Shown piece by piece: positions 26,773 through 35,529 of a stretch of 64,000 bases of DNA. The position numbers and the translations under genes are program-made. Each line of letters opens with the position of its first letter. The first letter of the stretch is position 1. The DNA is from Roseobacter sp. MED193 (GTDB taxonomy: Bacteria > Pseudomonadota > Alphaproteobacteria > Rhodobacterales > Rhodobacteraceae): NCBI RefSeq assembly GCF_000152965.1, contig NZ_CH902583.1:1324087-1388086 (forward strand), given 5' to 3'. The notes under the pieces were generated by a model, which did no database searches, had not been told where the DNA came from, and worked only from the letters and a program-made list of their open reading frames with translations.

Positions 26773-29688
26773 TTAGGCCAGGGCTGTTTCGCAGCGGCCG
26801 CAGACGCCAGCATGGCTATGGCTGCCAACATCCGGCAGGATTTTCCAACACCGCTGGCACTTATCGCCCTCGGCCTTTTCAAAGACCACCGATATCCCGT
26901 CGACCTCAGGCATGCGGAAGGCTTCGGCTGGGGCCGGGTCATTGGTGAGGGAGATATCCGAGGTGATGCAGATATCGGCAAAATTCACCGATTTCAGCAG
27001 TTCCAGCACCTCAGCATCGCGCACATGCACCACCGGATGGGCCTCAAGCGAAGCGCCGATCACCTTATCCACACGCTGCACTTCCAGCGCGGCTGTCACC
27101 ACCCGACGGGCCTGACGGATCTTCGCCCATTTGCCCGAGAGGGGCTCGTTCAGCCAATCCGCTGGCGTGTCGGGAATATCCGTGAGGTGCACCGAGCTGT
27201 CGTCATCAGGGAAACGCTCCAGCCAGACCTCTTCCATGGTGAAGACCAGGATCGGTGCCAACCAGGTGGTGAGACGGTGGAACAGGATATCAAGCACCGT
27301 GCGCGCCGCGCGGGCGTTCAATGTGTCGCCATCGCAATAGAGCGCGTCCTTGCGTACATCAAAGTAGAAGGCCGACAGATCAACGGTGGCAAAGGTAAAG
27401 ATCGCCTGCCAGACACCATTGAAATCAAAGCTCTGGTAGCCGGTGCGGACCTGATGATCCAGTTCTGCCAGACGATGCAGCACCCATTGCTCCAACTCCG
27501 GCATGTCCGCAGGCGCCACCCGCTGATCCTCGTTAAAATCATGCAGCGAGCCCAGCATATAGCGCATGGTATTGCGCAGGCGGCGATAGCTGTCGGCGGT
27601 GCCTTTCAGGATCTCAGGCCCGATGCGCTGGTCAGAGGTATAATCCGTCTGCGCCACCCAAAGGCGCAGGATATCGGCGCCATATTGTTTGACGATTTCC
27701 TCGGGCACGATGGTATTGCCCAGGGATTTGGACATCTTGTTGCCCTTGCCGTCCAGGGTAAAGCCATGGGTCACAACATTTTTGTAAGGCGCACGCCCCT
27801 TTGTGCCGCAGGCCTGTAGCAGGGAGGAATGGAACCAGCCGCGGTGCTGGTCGGTGCCTTCCATGTAGACATCAGCAATGCCATCGGGGCTGCCATCTTC
27901 ACGGTCGCGCAGCACAAAGGCATGGGTCGAGCCAGAATCAAACCAGACGTCGAGCACGTCAAAGACCTGCTCCCAGTCATCAACCTTGTAGCCATCCCCA
28001 AGGAACCGCTCTTTGGCGCCATCCGCGTACCAGGCATCTGCGCCCTCGGCCTCAAAGGCCGCGACGATGCGGGCATTCACCGCTTCGTCCCGCAGAATGA
28101 AACCCTCATCCGTGGGCAGCAGACCCTTTTTGACAAAACAGGTCAGCGGCACGCCCCAGGCGCGCTGGCGTGACAGCACCCAGTCCGGGCGGGCTTCGAT
28201 CATGGAATAGAGTCGATTACGACCCTTTTGCGGGGTCCATTTCACCAGCTCATCAATCGAGCGCAGGGCGCGTTCGCGGATGGTTGTGCCCATCTCGTCC
28301 TGACCGTCGCCAACCGCGCGGTCTACACTGGCAAACCACTGCGGCGTGTTGCGATAGATGATCGGCGCCTTGGAGCGCCAGCTATGCGGGTAGCTGTGCT
28401 TGATCTTGCCACGCGCCAGCAAACCGCCAACCTCGACCAGTTTGTCGATCACACACTTGTTGGCATCGCCTTCGCCGCCCTTGCGGTTGAGGATATACTT
28501 GCCGCCAAAGAAGGGCAGATCAGCGCGGAAGCCGCCATCGTCCATCACGTTGTAGGTGATGACATCTTCCAGCATGCCAAGGTCACGATAGAGCTCGAAT
28601 TCCTCCATACCGTGGCTTGGCGCGCAGTGAACAAACCCGGTGCCCTCTTCGTCGGTCACAAAAGGTGCGGCGCGGAAATCGCGGGGCGCATCCCATTCGC
28701 CGTTGGAGCCTTCGGCCCCAGCCAGCGGGTGGCTCAGCTGCAGGGTTGCCAGCTCATCCGCAGGCACGGCGCGGACACGGGTGTATTGCCCCTCTTCCAA
28801 GCGCGCGCGCTTGAAAACGTCACCGGCCAGCTTGTCGGCCAGCAGGAAGCGGTCGCCCTTGGCGGCCCAGCATTCTTCTGGTGTGTCGGTGACCTCGTAA
28901 AGCCCGTAGTCAAAGCTGTCGCCATAGACCACTGCTTTGTTCGAGGGGATGGTCCATGGGGTTGTGGTCCAGATCACCACGCTCGCGCCCGCCAGTTCGT
29001 CCGAGCCAGCGGTGACAGAAAATTTCACCCAGATGGTAAAGCTGTCTTTATCTTTGTATTCCACCTCAGCCTCAGCCAGGGCGGTTTTTTCCACCGGCGA
29101 CCACATCACAGGCTTGGAGCCCTGATACAGCGTGCCGTTCATCAGGAACTTTTGGAATTCACCAGCGATCACCGCCTCAGCGTGGTAATCCATCGTCAGA
29201 TAGGGATCGGCCCAGTTGCCGGTGATCCCAAGGCGCTTGAACTCTTCGCGCTGGATATCGACCCACTTGTCAGCGAAGGCGCGGCATTCCTGGCGGAACT
29301 CAACCACATCCACCGCGTCCTTGTTCTTGCCCTTCTTGCGGTACTGCTCTTCGATCTTCCACTCGATCGGCAGACCGTGGCAGTCCCAGCCCGGCACATA
29401 GCGGCTGTCAAAACCCATCATCTGATGCGAGCGCACGATCATGTCCTTGATGGTCTTGTTCAGAGCATGACCGATGTGCAGATGGCCGTTGGCGTAGGGC
29501 GGGCCGTCGTGCAGCACAAAGGGGGTGCGGCCTTCCTTTTCGCGCAGACGGTCGTAGACGCCAATCTTTTCCCAGCGCTCCAGCCAACTTGGCTCACGCT
29601 TAGGCAGGCCAGCACGCATGGGAAAGTCGGTTTGGGGCAGGTTCAAAGTCTGTTTGTAGTCAGGGGTATCAGCAGTATCGGCGCACAT
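26773..29688 (-). CDS. ileS: Isoleucyl-tRNA synthetase IleS
   Basis: Class I aminoacyl-tRNA synthetase that charges tRNA-Ile and edits misactivated valine. The HIGH motif is at residues 71-74 (PYANGHLHIGHALN) and KMSKS lies in GKGNKMSKSLGN. The CP1 editing domain is between them. The C-terminal zinc finger is present (CQRCWKILPDVG and CGRCETAL), as in type I bacterial IleRS. I chose ATG 29688 (AAAGGA about 9 bases upstream), giving 971 residues. The 322-bp region upstream (29689-30010) holds an inverted repeat CCCGGCG/CGCCGGG (29761-29790) but no T-box. Confidence 0.97.
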   Translation of the reverse strand: MCADTADTPDYKQTLNLPQTDFPMRAGLPKREPSWLERWEKIGVYDRLREKEGRTPFVLHDGPPYANGHLHIGHALNKTIKDMIVRSHQMMGFDSRYVPGWDCHGLPIEWKIEEQYRKKGKNKDAVDVVEFRQECRAFADKWVDIQREEFKRLGITGNWADPYLTMDYHAEAVIAGEFQKFLMNGTLYQGSKPVMWSPVEKTALAEAEVEYKDKDSFTIWVKFSVTAGSDELAGASVVIWTTTPWTIPSNKAVVYGDSFDYGLYEVTDTPEECWAAKGDRFLLADKLAGDVFKRARLEEGQYTRVRAVPADELATLQLSHPLAGAEGSNGEWDAPRDFRAAPFVTDEEGTGFVHCAPSHGMEEFELYRDLGMLEDVITYNVMDDGGFRADLPFFGGKYILNRKGGEGDANKCVIDKLVEVGGLLARGKIKHSYPHSWRSKAPIIYRNTPQWFASVDRAVGDGQDEMGTTIRERALRSIDELVKWTPQKGRNRLYSMIEARPDWVLSRQRAWGVPLTCFVKKGLLPTDEGFILRDEAVNARIVAAFEAEGADAWYADGAKERFLGDGYKVDDWEQVFDVLDVWFDSGSTHAFVLRDREDGSPDGIADVYMEGTDQHRGWFHSSLLQACGTKGRAPYKNVVTHGFTLDGKGNKMSKSLGNTIVPEEIVKQYGADILRLWVAQTDYTSDQRIGPEILKGTADSYRRLRNTMRYMLGSLHDFNEDQRVAPADMPELEQWVLHRLAELDHQVRTGYQSFDFNGVWQAIFTFATVDLSAFYFDVRKDALYCDGDTLNARAARTVLDILFHRLTTWLAPILVFTMEEVWLERFPDDDSSVHLTDIPDTPADWLNEPLSGKWAKIRQARRVVTAALEVQRVDKVIGASLEAHPVVHVRDAEVLELLKSVNFADICITSDISLTNDPAPAEAFRMPEVDGISVVFEKAEGDKCQRCWKILPDVGSHSHAGVCGRCETALA

Positions 29689-30010
29689 GGGTGGCGTCCT
29701 TTGGATGTTCGGTTCGCAAATCAAGGTGTTCGGTGCGGCGCGATGGCTCAAGCGCCTTTGCCCGGCGTCTCATGAGGTCAGAGCGCCGGGGATATAATTC
29801 GAATAATGATGGCCAGAGTATAGGACATGAGGGCGTTATAGGCCGACTATGGTCCGGGGTAAAGCCGGGTTGTAGCCTGGCCCAGTGTCGCAGCCTGACA
29901 ACAAAATTCCCGCTTCACGTCCAAAAACTTGCAAGCCAAAAGCAACATTCTTATTCAGACCCCGGCTTCCGTAGTTCAGGCCTTCTTTACAAAAATTGGG
30001 GATTTCACTG

Positions 30011-30532
30011 TTGTCTAAGCTCTCTTTTGTTTTTGCCGCCTCGATGCTCACCCTGCCCCTCCTGGGGTGCACTGAGCCAGGTAGCAGCCAAACCGGGCCT
30101 CTCACCGTTTCAAAGAATGTCAAACTGACCGCCACCGGCATGCGGACGCCCGCAGTTTCCGTGACCCCGGTAAAACTGACCTTTCCTGACAGCAGATCCT
30201 ATTCAGCTGTGCCCTACTCCTTTCAGCCCGAGAGCTGCAGCCTAATCAGTTCCCATTTCACTGCCGAAGTCCCGATCCCCTCCCAGGTCAACCTGCCTGC
30301 CTACGGCCCCAATACACCGCCCCTGCGTGTCTTATGTGACTCCGAGAACTTCACCTTTGACAAGAGTTTCAAACGGGTCAACCTAACTCAGCAAGCCATC
30401 GCAACGGCCTCGGTTGCACATGTCCTGATTGGCTACGGGCTGATTGGAGCCGCGGTGACCGCCAGTGCTGGCAGCCAGCGCGATACCAGCCAGGATACCT
30501 ATGGCTACCCGCTCAAGATCGAGCTGCAGTGA
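30011..30532 (+). CDS. Putative lipoprotein of unknown function
   Basis: A 173-residue protein if translation starts at TTG 30011, which gives the signal peptide MSKLSFVFAASMLTLPLLGC with a lipobox; an in-frame TTG at 29996 is also possible, and no ATG gives a complete signal. GGGGA lies about 8 bases before 30011. The mature part is Ser/Pro/Thr-rich with three cysteines. A hydrophobic, Gly/Ala-rich stretch lies near residue 135-155 (HVLIGYGLIGAAVTAS). No known domain. Confidence 0.6.
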   Translation: MSKLSFVFAASMLTLPLLGCTEPGSSQTGPLTVSKNVKLTATGMRTPAVSVTPVKLTFPDSRSYSAVPYSFQPESCSLISSHFTAEVPIPSQVNLPAYGPNTPPLRVLCDSENFTFDKSFKRVNLTQQAIATASVAHVLIGYGLIGAAVTASAGSQRDTSQDTYGYPLKIELQ

Positions 30533-30623
30533 TATAGCCGCAAAGCCCTAACCGCAGATAGCGAGCGGTACTGGGCACGCCCCCCAAAGATGTTCTTAGG
30601 AAAGGTTGCCGGACCCCTAATGC

Positions 30624-30639
30624 GTTTCGCATGCGAAAC
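30624..30639. repeat. 16-bp palindrome GTTTCGCATGCGAAAC
   Basis: A perfect palindrome in the 118-bp convergent gap between the lipoprotein and VIT genes. Flanking AAAGGTT/AACCTTT (30601-30607, 30637-30643) can extend a larger imperfect stem. No T-run follows, so it may be a factor-independent stop of low strength or a protein site. Confidence 0.45.
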
Positions 30640-30650
30640 CTTTAGCCCGG

Positions 30651-31361
30651 TTAGATCTGAAACAGGCTGCCGACACCGTAGGCCATCAGGGCTGCAGCGC
30701 CGCCAATTGCCAGGGTCTCCCCCCCAGAGCGCCACCAGGGCGTCAGCGCCCAATGGCTTTTCATTGCGCCGATGCAAAAAAAGGTGATCAATGTCAGCCA
30801 GACCGAAACTGAAAAGGCCGAAGCAAGGCCAAACAGAAACGGCAACAGGGGCACCATACCAGCCACCAGAAAGGCTGCGAAGGTGGCAAGAGCTGCTCGC
30901 ATAGGCTCCGGATCCACCGGGCTAGCACCGTATTCGCCCTCCATCATCAGGTTGATCCAGGCCTCTTTGTCGGCGCAAATCGCATCCGTGGCCGCTTCCA
31001 GGACGGGTCCGGACAAACCCTTGAGCCGGAGAATTTCCCGCGCCTCGGCGCGCTCCCCTTCTGGGTAGTGCTGAATGTGGCATTCCTCGACCTGGCGCAG
31101 GCGTTTGAGGTTGTCCAGCTCTGCCTTGGTACCGGAGTAATTCCCCGCGGCCATGGAGAACCCATCCGCCAGCACATTGGCCAGCCCCAAGGCCACAATG
31201 ATAAACGGCGATAGCCCTGCTCCGGCAACACCGGCGACAATGGCAAATGTGGTGACAGATCCGTCAATGGCCCCATAGATCACATCGCGCAGAACGCCGC
31301 GCCCTGGTGGGGCTCCGATACGTGCGGTGATTTCCTGCGGGCTGTGACCGTGATCGACCAT
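30651..31361 (-). CDS. VIT1/CCC1 family metal transporter
   Basis: Membrane protein of the vacuolar iron transporter family, which moves Fe2+ or Mn2+ out of the cytoplasm. The N-terminal signature LRDVIYGAIDGSVTTFAIVAGVAGAGLS is clear. The cytoplasmic metal-binding region between helices 2 and 3 is Glu-rich (EECHIQHYPEGERAEAREIL). Three hydrophobic helices follow. The length of 236 residues fits. It is divergent from the truncated hemoglobin gene across 164 bp. Confidence 0.85.
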   Translation of the reverse strand: MVDHGHSPQEITARIGAPPGRGVLRDVIYGAIDGSVTTFAIVAGVAGAGLSPFIIVALGLANVLADGFSMAAGNYSGTKAELDNLKRLRQVEECHIQHYPEGERAEAREILRLKGLSGPVLEAATDAICADKEAWINLMMEGEYGASPVDPEPMRAALATFAAFLVAGMVPLLPFLFGLASAFSVSVWLTLITFFCIGAMKSHWALTPWWRSGGETLAIGGAAALMAYGVGSLFQI

Positions 31362-31417
31362 GGCGGGCTTCCCTTCTCTTGTACCCTAGACATCTAAGCA
31401 ATCTCCATTCCTTTGCC

Positions 31418-31431
31418 TTGCGACAGATCAA
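31418..31431. promoter_or_regulatory. CRP/FNR-family box TTGCG-ACAG-ATCAA
   Basis: One half (ATCAA) matches the FnrL/FixK consensus and the other (TTGCG) matches the NnrR/Dnr half-site, with the usual four-base spacing. It lies 95 bp before the truncated hemoglobin start and 57 bp before the VIT start, in the shared divergent promoter region. Control by oxygen or nitric oxide would fit a hemoglobin. Assignment is by eye only. Confidence 0.5.
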
Positions 31432-31525
31432 CGCCGGCCCTATCCAAGACCCGTCCGCCCCCGTATGTGAGAGCAGCGGAAACACAGATGCAGACAACCT
31501 GCGTTATTCCCATGCGAGATAAACC

Positions 31526-31960
31526 ATGACCCAGGACTCCCAGACCGCCAACCATCCGATGAAACGCTTTGATATCACCGGGCCAGAGATCGACCGGGTG
31601 GTGACCCGGTTCTATGTTCGCATCCGCGCCCACGCCGAGCTGGGACCCATTTTTGCCCGCTACGTGGCGGACAGAGACTGGCCCGAGCATGAGGCCAAGA
31701 TTGCCCGCTTTTGGCGCAATGCAATCCTGCGCGAGAAAAGTTACAGCGGCAATCCCATGCGCGTGCATGTCTCGCGACCTGAAATCCAGGCTGAGCACTT
31801 CCCGCAATGGCTCGGCCTGTTTCACGAGGTCTTGCGGACTGAATTACCGACACCGATTGCTCTGCAATGGGGGGCCCTAGCAGATCGCATCGGTGAGGGA
31901 TTTCGCACCGGGATCGTCGCCATGCGTCAGCCCAAGAACGCACCGCCCAAATTGTTCTAA
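31526..31960 (+). CDS. Group III truncated hemoglobin
   Basis: Small (144-residue) heme protein of the trHb3 class. The pattern VVTRFYVRIRAHAELGPIF, then DWPEHEAKIARFWRNAIL and HVSRPEIQAEHFPQWLGLF, is characteristic; the proximal histidine is likely in EHFPQW. Group III members bind O2 and NO, with proposed roles in nitrosative stress. It has a possible FNR/NnrR site upstream and no operon partner. Confidence 0.88.
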   Translation: MTQDSQTANHPMKRFDITGPEIDRVVTRFYVRIRAHAELGPIFARYVADRDWPEHEAKIARFWRNAILREKSYSGNPMRVHVSRPEIQAEHFPQWLGLFHEVLRTELPTPIALQWGALADRIGEGFRTGIVAMRQPKNAPPKLF

Positions 31961-32508
31961 AGCGCCCCCTCATCTTGGGGACCAAATTTCACTGACGGAT
32001 TTTCATCTTCGCATTGGCCGGAGATGAAAATCCGAGAGCTGAAATCAGAAAATGTATAAAAAAGACAAAAATTTACGGCCCGGAATCTCAGAATAGCCAA
32101 AAAAGGTTCAAAAAAGGATTTCCAATGGAACGACAGCACACACGTAAAAACAGCATGATCTGACAGGCCTTCTGTGTAGGAACCCGCTCCTCTTGGGGAA
32201 AACTGCACCTCCCTTGTGGAAAACTCCCTATGCAAGGCGTTAACTTCTCAGGGTCTTTCTCCCCTGCGGATTGTGCATCACCGCTGATCGAATGCCAGCC
32301 CCACAGAAGCGCTCAGGTATGAGCCATAACCTGCTGAAACGGTTGGTGACATCAAATGATCCACAGATTTGCACACAGGTTTTCCCACAGGCTCCCTCAC
32401 GCGCCTCCTAGCCGCCATTGACCTTGGAGGCGCTTTTGCAAAAGGCCCTGAAAGAAATCATTGATAAATCAATAACTCTCCTGGCAAAGATCACCTAGCG
32501 AGCCCGAC
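31961..32508. other. 548-bp gene-free convergent gap with DnaA-box-like sites
   Basis: No convincing gene; only a 12-codon frame (32125-32163) with a good ribosome-binding site. Contents: a long inverted repeat CGGATTTTCATC/GATGAAAATCCG (31996-32034), an AT-rich stretch (32041-32075), and sites resembling TTWTNCACA: TTTTCCACA on the minus strand (32215-32223, exact), TGATCCACA (32357-32365), ATTTGCACA (32367-32375) and TTTCCCACA (32381-32389), each with one mismatch. The AT-rich palindrome ATTGAT-AA-ATCAAT is near 32459. Confidence 0.5.
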
Positions 32509-33537
32509 TTAGGAGGCCGTGCTCCCAGAGGCCTGATCGCGGCGAAACAGCCCGGCCAGGGCTCCTTTGATCACCCTGCGGGTGGCAGGGCGATGCGCCG
32601 GAGAAAAGGGCAAGGGACGACAAACCTCCATTGCAGCAATGCCAACGCGGGCTGACAGCGCACCGTTCACCACACCTTCGCCAAAGCGGCGTGACAGTTT
32701 CGACAGGACCGATCCCCCGAGGACGGATTCCAAGATATCATCCCCGGCAGCGACCGCCCCTGTGGCAGCCAGATGCGCCAGCACAGCGCGGGTCAGACGC
32801 CAGGAGCTGAACAGCCCTGAACGCCCGCCGTAGATCTGCGCCACCTGTCGGATCATACGCACTGAGGTCAGCAGCGCCACGGCAACATCTGCCAGCGCCA
32901 GCGGCACCAGCGCCGTAACGGTCGCGACCTGACGGGCAGCGGCCTCGACCTCTTGCAAGGCGCGGGTATCCAGCGGCAACAGCAGCTCTTCTTCGGCCAA
33001 CATCATCAGGGCATCCGCATCCAGCACCTCGCTCCGGCGCTCGTTGAACCGCGCCAATTGCCAGGCCATATCCGCGCGTCCGGAATAAAAGCTCTCCAGC
33101 TTGACAACATGCGCCTTGGCAGCTGCCAGATCAGAGCCGGCCTCTGCTGCCCCCTGTCGCAACCCGTCCACCCGCTTCAACCGGGCCAGAGCCGCCAGCT
33201 CCCGCAGCAGCATGATCAAGGCCAGGACCAGCGCCAAGATAAGCGCGGCGCTGACAGCCCAACCCAGGACCGGCAGGCGCGCCACCAACCCGACGGCAAA
33301 ATCCCAGGCTGCCAGAGAGACCACGGCCCCAAAGAGAGCCAGTACCAGACCCCAGAACCAGCGGCTCAGCCGCGAGGGCGAACGCGCCGCCATTCGCGCG
33401 GCCTGCTCCATCGCCGCAGGCGGGGCCATCTCTGCCAGTTCTGGCAGCGGGTCAGGAACAGGGGGAGCAGCAGCCACATCAGGCAGCTGCTCCAGTTCTT
33501 CCTGCTCCAGATCGAACACAACCGGTTTCTGGCTCAT
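32509..33537 (-). CDS. TIGR01620/YcjF-type DUF697 membrane protein
   Basis: Inner-membrane protein of the family that pairs with YcjX ATPases. An acidic Pro-rich N-terminus (about 1-55) precedes two membrane helices (about 60-82 and 88-112). A cytoplasmic helical region and the DUF697 region with hydrophobic segments (about 205-290) follow. The length is 342 residues. Its ATG overlaps the end of the GNAT gene by 4 bases, so ycjX, GNAT and this gene form a tightly coupled operon. Confidence 0.8.
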   Translation of the reverse strand: MSQKPVVFDLEQEELEQLPDVAAAPPVPDPLPELAEMAPPAAMEQAARMAARSPSRLSRWFWGLVLALFGAVVSLAAWDFAVGLVARLPVLGWAVSAALILALVLALIMLLRELAALARLKRVDGLRQGAAEAGSDLAAAKAHVVKLESFYSGRADMAWQLARFNERRSEVLDADALMMLAEEELLLPLDTRALQEVEAAARQVATVTALVPLALADVAVALLTSVRMIRQVAQIYGGRSGLFSSWRLTRAVLAHLAATGAVAAGDDILESVLGGSVLSKLSRRFGEGVVNGALSARVGIAAMEVCRPLPFSPAHRPATRRVIKGALAGLFRRDQASGSTAS

Positions 33538-34007
33538 TCCTCGGTCTCCTGCTTGGTATCATCCACCCAGTCCAACCGGATATCAGGCAGACCTTCTTCG
33601 TTGTCCTGCCCAGTGCCGCGCGCCCCTTGTTGGAACCCTTCGCGCTGATAAAACCGCCGCGCGCTGGTATTGGCCTCAAAGACATTCAACCACAGCTCCG
33701 GCTGAGCAGCCTTGGCCTGCCGCAGCAGCGCCTTACCGATACCCTGCCCGCAGCTTCCCGGAGCCAGATACAGGCTGCAAATTTCTGCCCCGTCACGGGC
33801 AAGAAAGCCAACGACGCGTCCTTCCTGCTCGGCCACGGTGACCCAGCCACGATCAATCATGACACCACAAAAGGAAATCGTCTCAGCCTCGGAATACAGC
33901 ACCGGCATCCAGGGCGTATCCAGGGCAAAGCGATGCAGGATCCAACCGGTACGGCCGGCATCCAGAGCATTTGCTGGGCGGAGACGACATCTTACAGGAG
34001 CTGTCAC
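33534..34007 (-). CDS. GNAT family N-acetyltransferase
   Basis: Acetyl-CoA-dependent acetyltransferase of 157 residues. The acetyl-CoA site is in LYLAPGSCGQGIGKALLRQAK (motif A, Q-x-x-G-x-G/A), and the C-terminal NTSARRFYQREGF is the usual motif B. I chose the GTG at 34007 because it overlaps the ycjX stop as GTGA and gives the typical start MTAPVRCRLRPA. The substrate is unknown. It is sandwiched between ycjX and the DUF697 gene. Confidence 0.8.
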   Translation of the reverse strand: MTAPVRCRLRPANALDAGRTGWILHRFALDTPWMPVLYSEAETISFCGVMIDRGWVTVAEQEGRVVGFLARDGAEICSLYLAPGSCGQGIGKALLRQAKAAQPELWLNVFEANTSARRFYQREGFQQGARGTGQDNEEGLPDIRLDWVDDTKQETEE

Positions 34008-35452
34008 AGGGCATCTCCGATCAGGAATTCCGCTGCCCGGTCCAGCCGGACATGGGGCGGACCATCTCCGGGCTTCAGGTTGAGCGCAGCCGGGGCGAAC
34101 TGCATGGCCTGGTAGTCGCCTTCCAGCCAATCAGTCGCCCCCTGCCGCGCTGGCGCCAGCAACTGTGCAGGATCCATTGGCAAAGCACCGGGGTAAAAGG
34201 CCGCTTGCTTGCCCGTTTCCAAAAGCCGCCCACGCACACAGGGCAGTTCAGTGCCGTTATGAGCGCGCATCTCCTCGGTGGTGGCCCGCAAAGAGGCCAA
34301 GGAGAGAGCAGCGGTTTCGGCCCCGGCAAACTGGGCGCGGTCTCGTGCATCGCTGGTCAGTGCCTCAATGATGGCGGTCAATTGCCCGTGCTGCTGATGA
34401 TGCAGATGGTCGGCCTTGGTGGCCGCGAATAGGATCTTTTCCACCCGCTTGCCGCGCAACAAAGAGGACAAGAACCCGTTGCGACCGGGCCGAAAGGCTG
34501 AGAGCACATCCCCCATGGCAAGACGCAGGTCCTCCACTGCCTGCGGCCCCGAGTGAATGGCACTGAGCGCATCCACCAGCACCACCTGACGGTCGATACG
34601 GGTAAAGTGATCGCGAAAGAATGGCTGGACCACCTTGGACTTATAGGCCTCATAGCGGCGTTCCATCTCGCGCCAAAGGCTCCGGCGCGGCGCTGCCTCT
34701 TCCGGTGGCAAGGGCCCAAAGGTCAGCACCGGTGATCCCGCAAGATCGCCTGGCAGCAAGAACCGTCCTGGCGAACAGTCATAAAAACCAGCCCGACGCG
34801 CCGCGTTCAAATAAATGGTGAACTGCGTCGCCAACATCTGTGCTTGGGGTTCATCGTGGGGATCAGCCGCTGTCACCGAAGTCAGAGATTGCAGAAAATC
34901 CCGTGCAACCTCACGGGCGGGCAGCCGGTCCAGAACCTCGGCGGACCACTCAGCATAAGACTTATCCAAGAGCGCCAGATCCAACAGCCATTCACCGGGG
35001 TAATCCACGATATCCAGATGCAGTCGGCGCGGTCCCTGAAAGCCGGACAATAGCCCCGAGGGGCGTAGGCTGAGGCTCAGACGCAACTCGGATACGGCCC
35101 GGGTGCTGGCGGGCCATTGGGGCTGCGGCCCGGTGAGCGCCGCCAGGTGATCTTCGTAGGCAAAGCGCGGAACGGTATCATCCGGCTGGGGTTGCAGATA
35201 GGCGCTGTCGATCCGCCCTGCCCGCGCTGCTTGCAGCTGCAGCATACGCCCCCGGTTCAACAGATTTGCCACCAGCGAGGTGATGAACACCGTCTTGCCC
35301 GCCCGCGCCAATCCGGTGACGCCAAGGCGCAGTGAGGGCTCAAAAAAACGCGAAGAGACCGTACTGCCAAGCGTGTCGAACCCGCGCGCGGCGCCCTCGG
35401 TCAATGTCGATAATACCACCCGGCTCACCTGCTGTTTGTTCTCTCTCCCCAA
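34004..35452 (-). CDS. YcjX family P-loop protein
   Basis: Predicted GTPase/ATPase of the YcjX/COG3106 family (482 residues), often linked to membrane stress. The P-loop is GLARAGKTVFITSLV near residue 50-64. Further family segments are LHLDIVDYPGEWLLDLALL (with the switch-like DYPGEW) and VVLVDALSAIH. Its partner in many genomes is the DUF697 protein encoded two genes downstream. It diverges from truA across 77 bp. Confidence 0.85.
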   Translation of the reverse strand: MGRENKQQVSRVVLSTLTEGAARGFDTLGSTVSSRFFEPSLRLGVTGLARAGKTVFITSLVANLLNRGRMLQLQAARAGRIDSAYLQPQPDDTVPRFAYEDHLAALTGPQPQWPASTRAVSELRLSLSLRPSGLLSGFQGPRRLHLDIVDYPGEWLLDLALLDKSYAEWSAEVLDRLPAREVARDFLQSLTSVTAADPHDEPQAQMLATQFTIYLNAARRAGFYDCSPGRFLLPGDLAGSPVLTFGPLPPEEAAPRRSLWREMERRYEAYKSKVVQPFFRDHFTRIDRQVVLVDALSAIHSGPQAVEDLRLAMGDVLSAFRPGRNGFLSSLLRGKRVEKILFAATKADHLHHQQHGQLTAIIEALTSDARDRAQFAGAETAALSLASLRATTEEMRAHNGTELPCVRGRLLETGKQAAFYPGALPMDPAQLLAPARQGATDWLEGDYQAMQFAPAALNLKPGDGPPHVRLDRAAEFLIGDAL

Positions 35453-35529
35453 GATAGGCAGGCGCCCGGTGGGTTTCCAGTATGCCTGAGCACTTGCCTC
35501 AGCCCTGTTGCCGGGTTACTTGCCCGACC

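Noticed and set aside
29689-29773. A leader peptide for attenuation of ileS
   Set aside because: The small frame has no run of isoleucine codons, no ribosome-binding site and no terminator after it.
28228-29775. A 515-codon open frame on the plus strand opposite ileS
   Set aside because: It is an antisense shadow of the strongly conserved ileS frame, with no family match.
32125-32163. A 12-codon frame with good ribosome-binding site in the DnaA-box gap
   Set aside because: Too short to support as a gene and leads into no downstream gene.
32458-32472. TTGAT-AA-ATCAA as an FNR box
   Set aside because: The half-sites are perfect, but the spacer is two bases instead of four, and the site lies in a convergent gap with no promoter to control.
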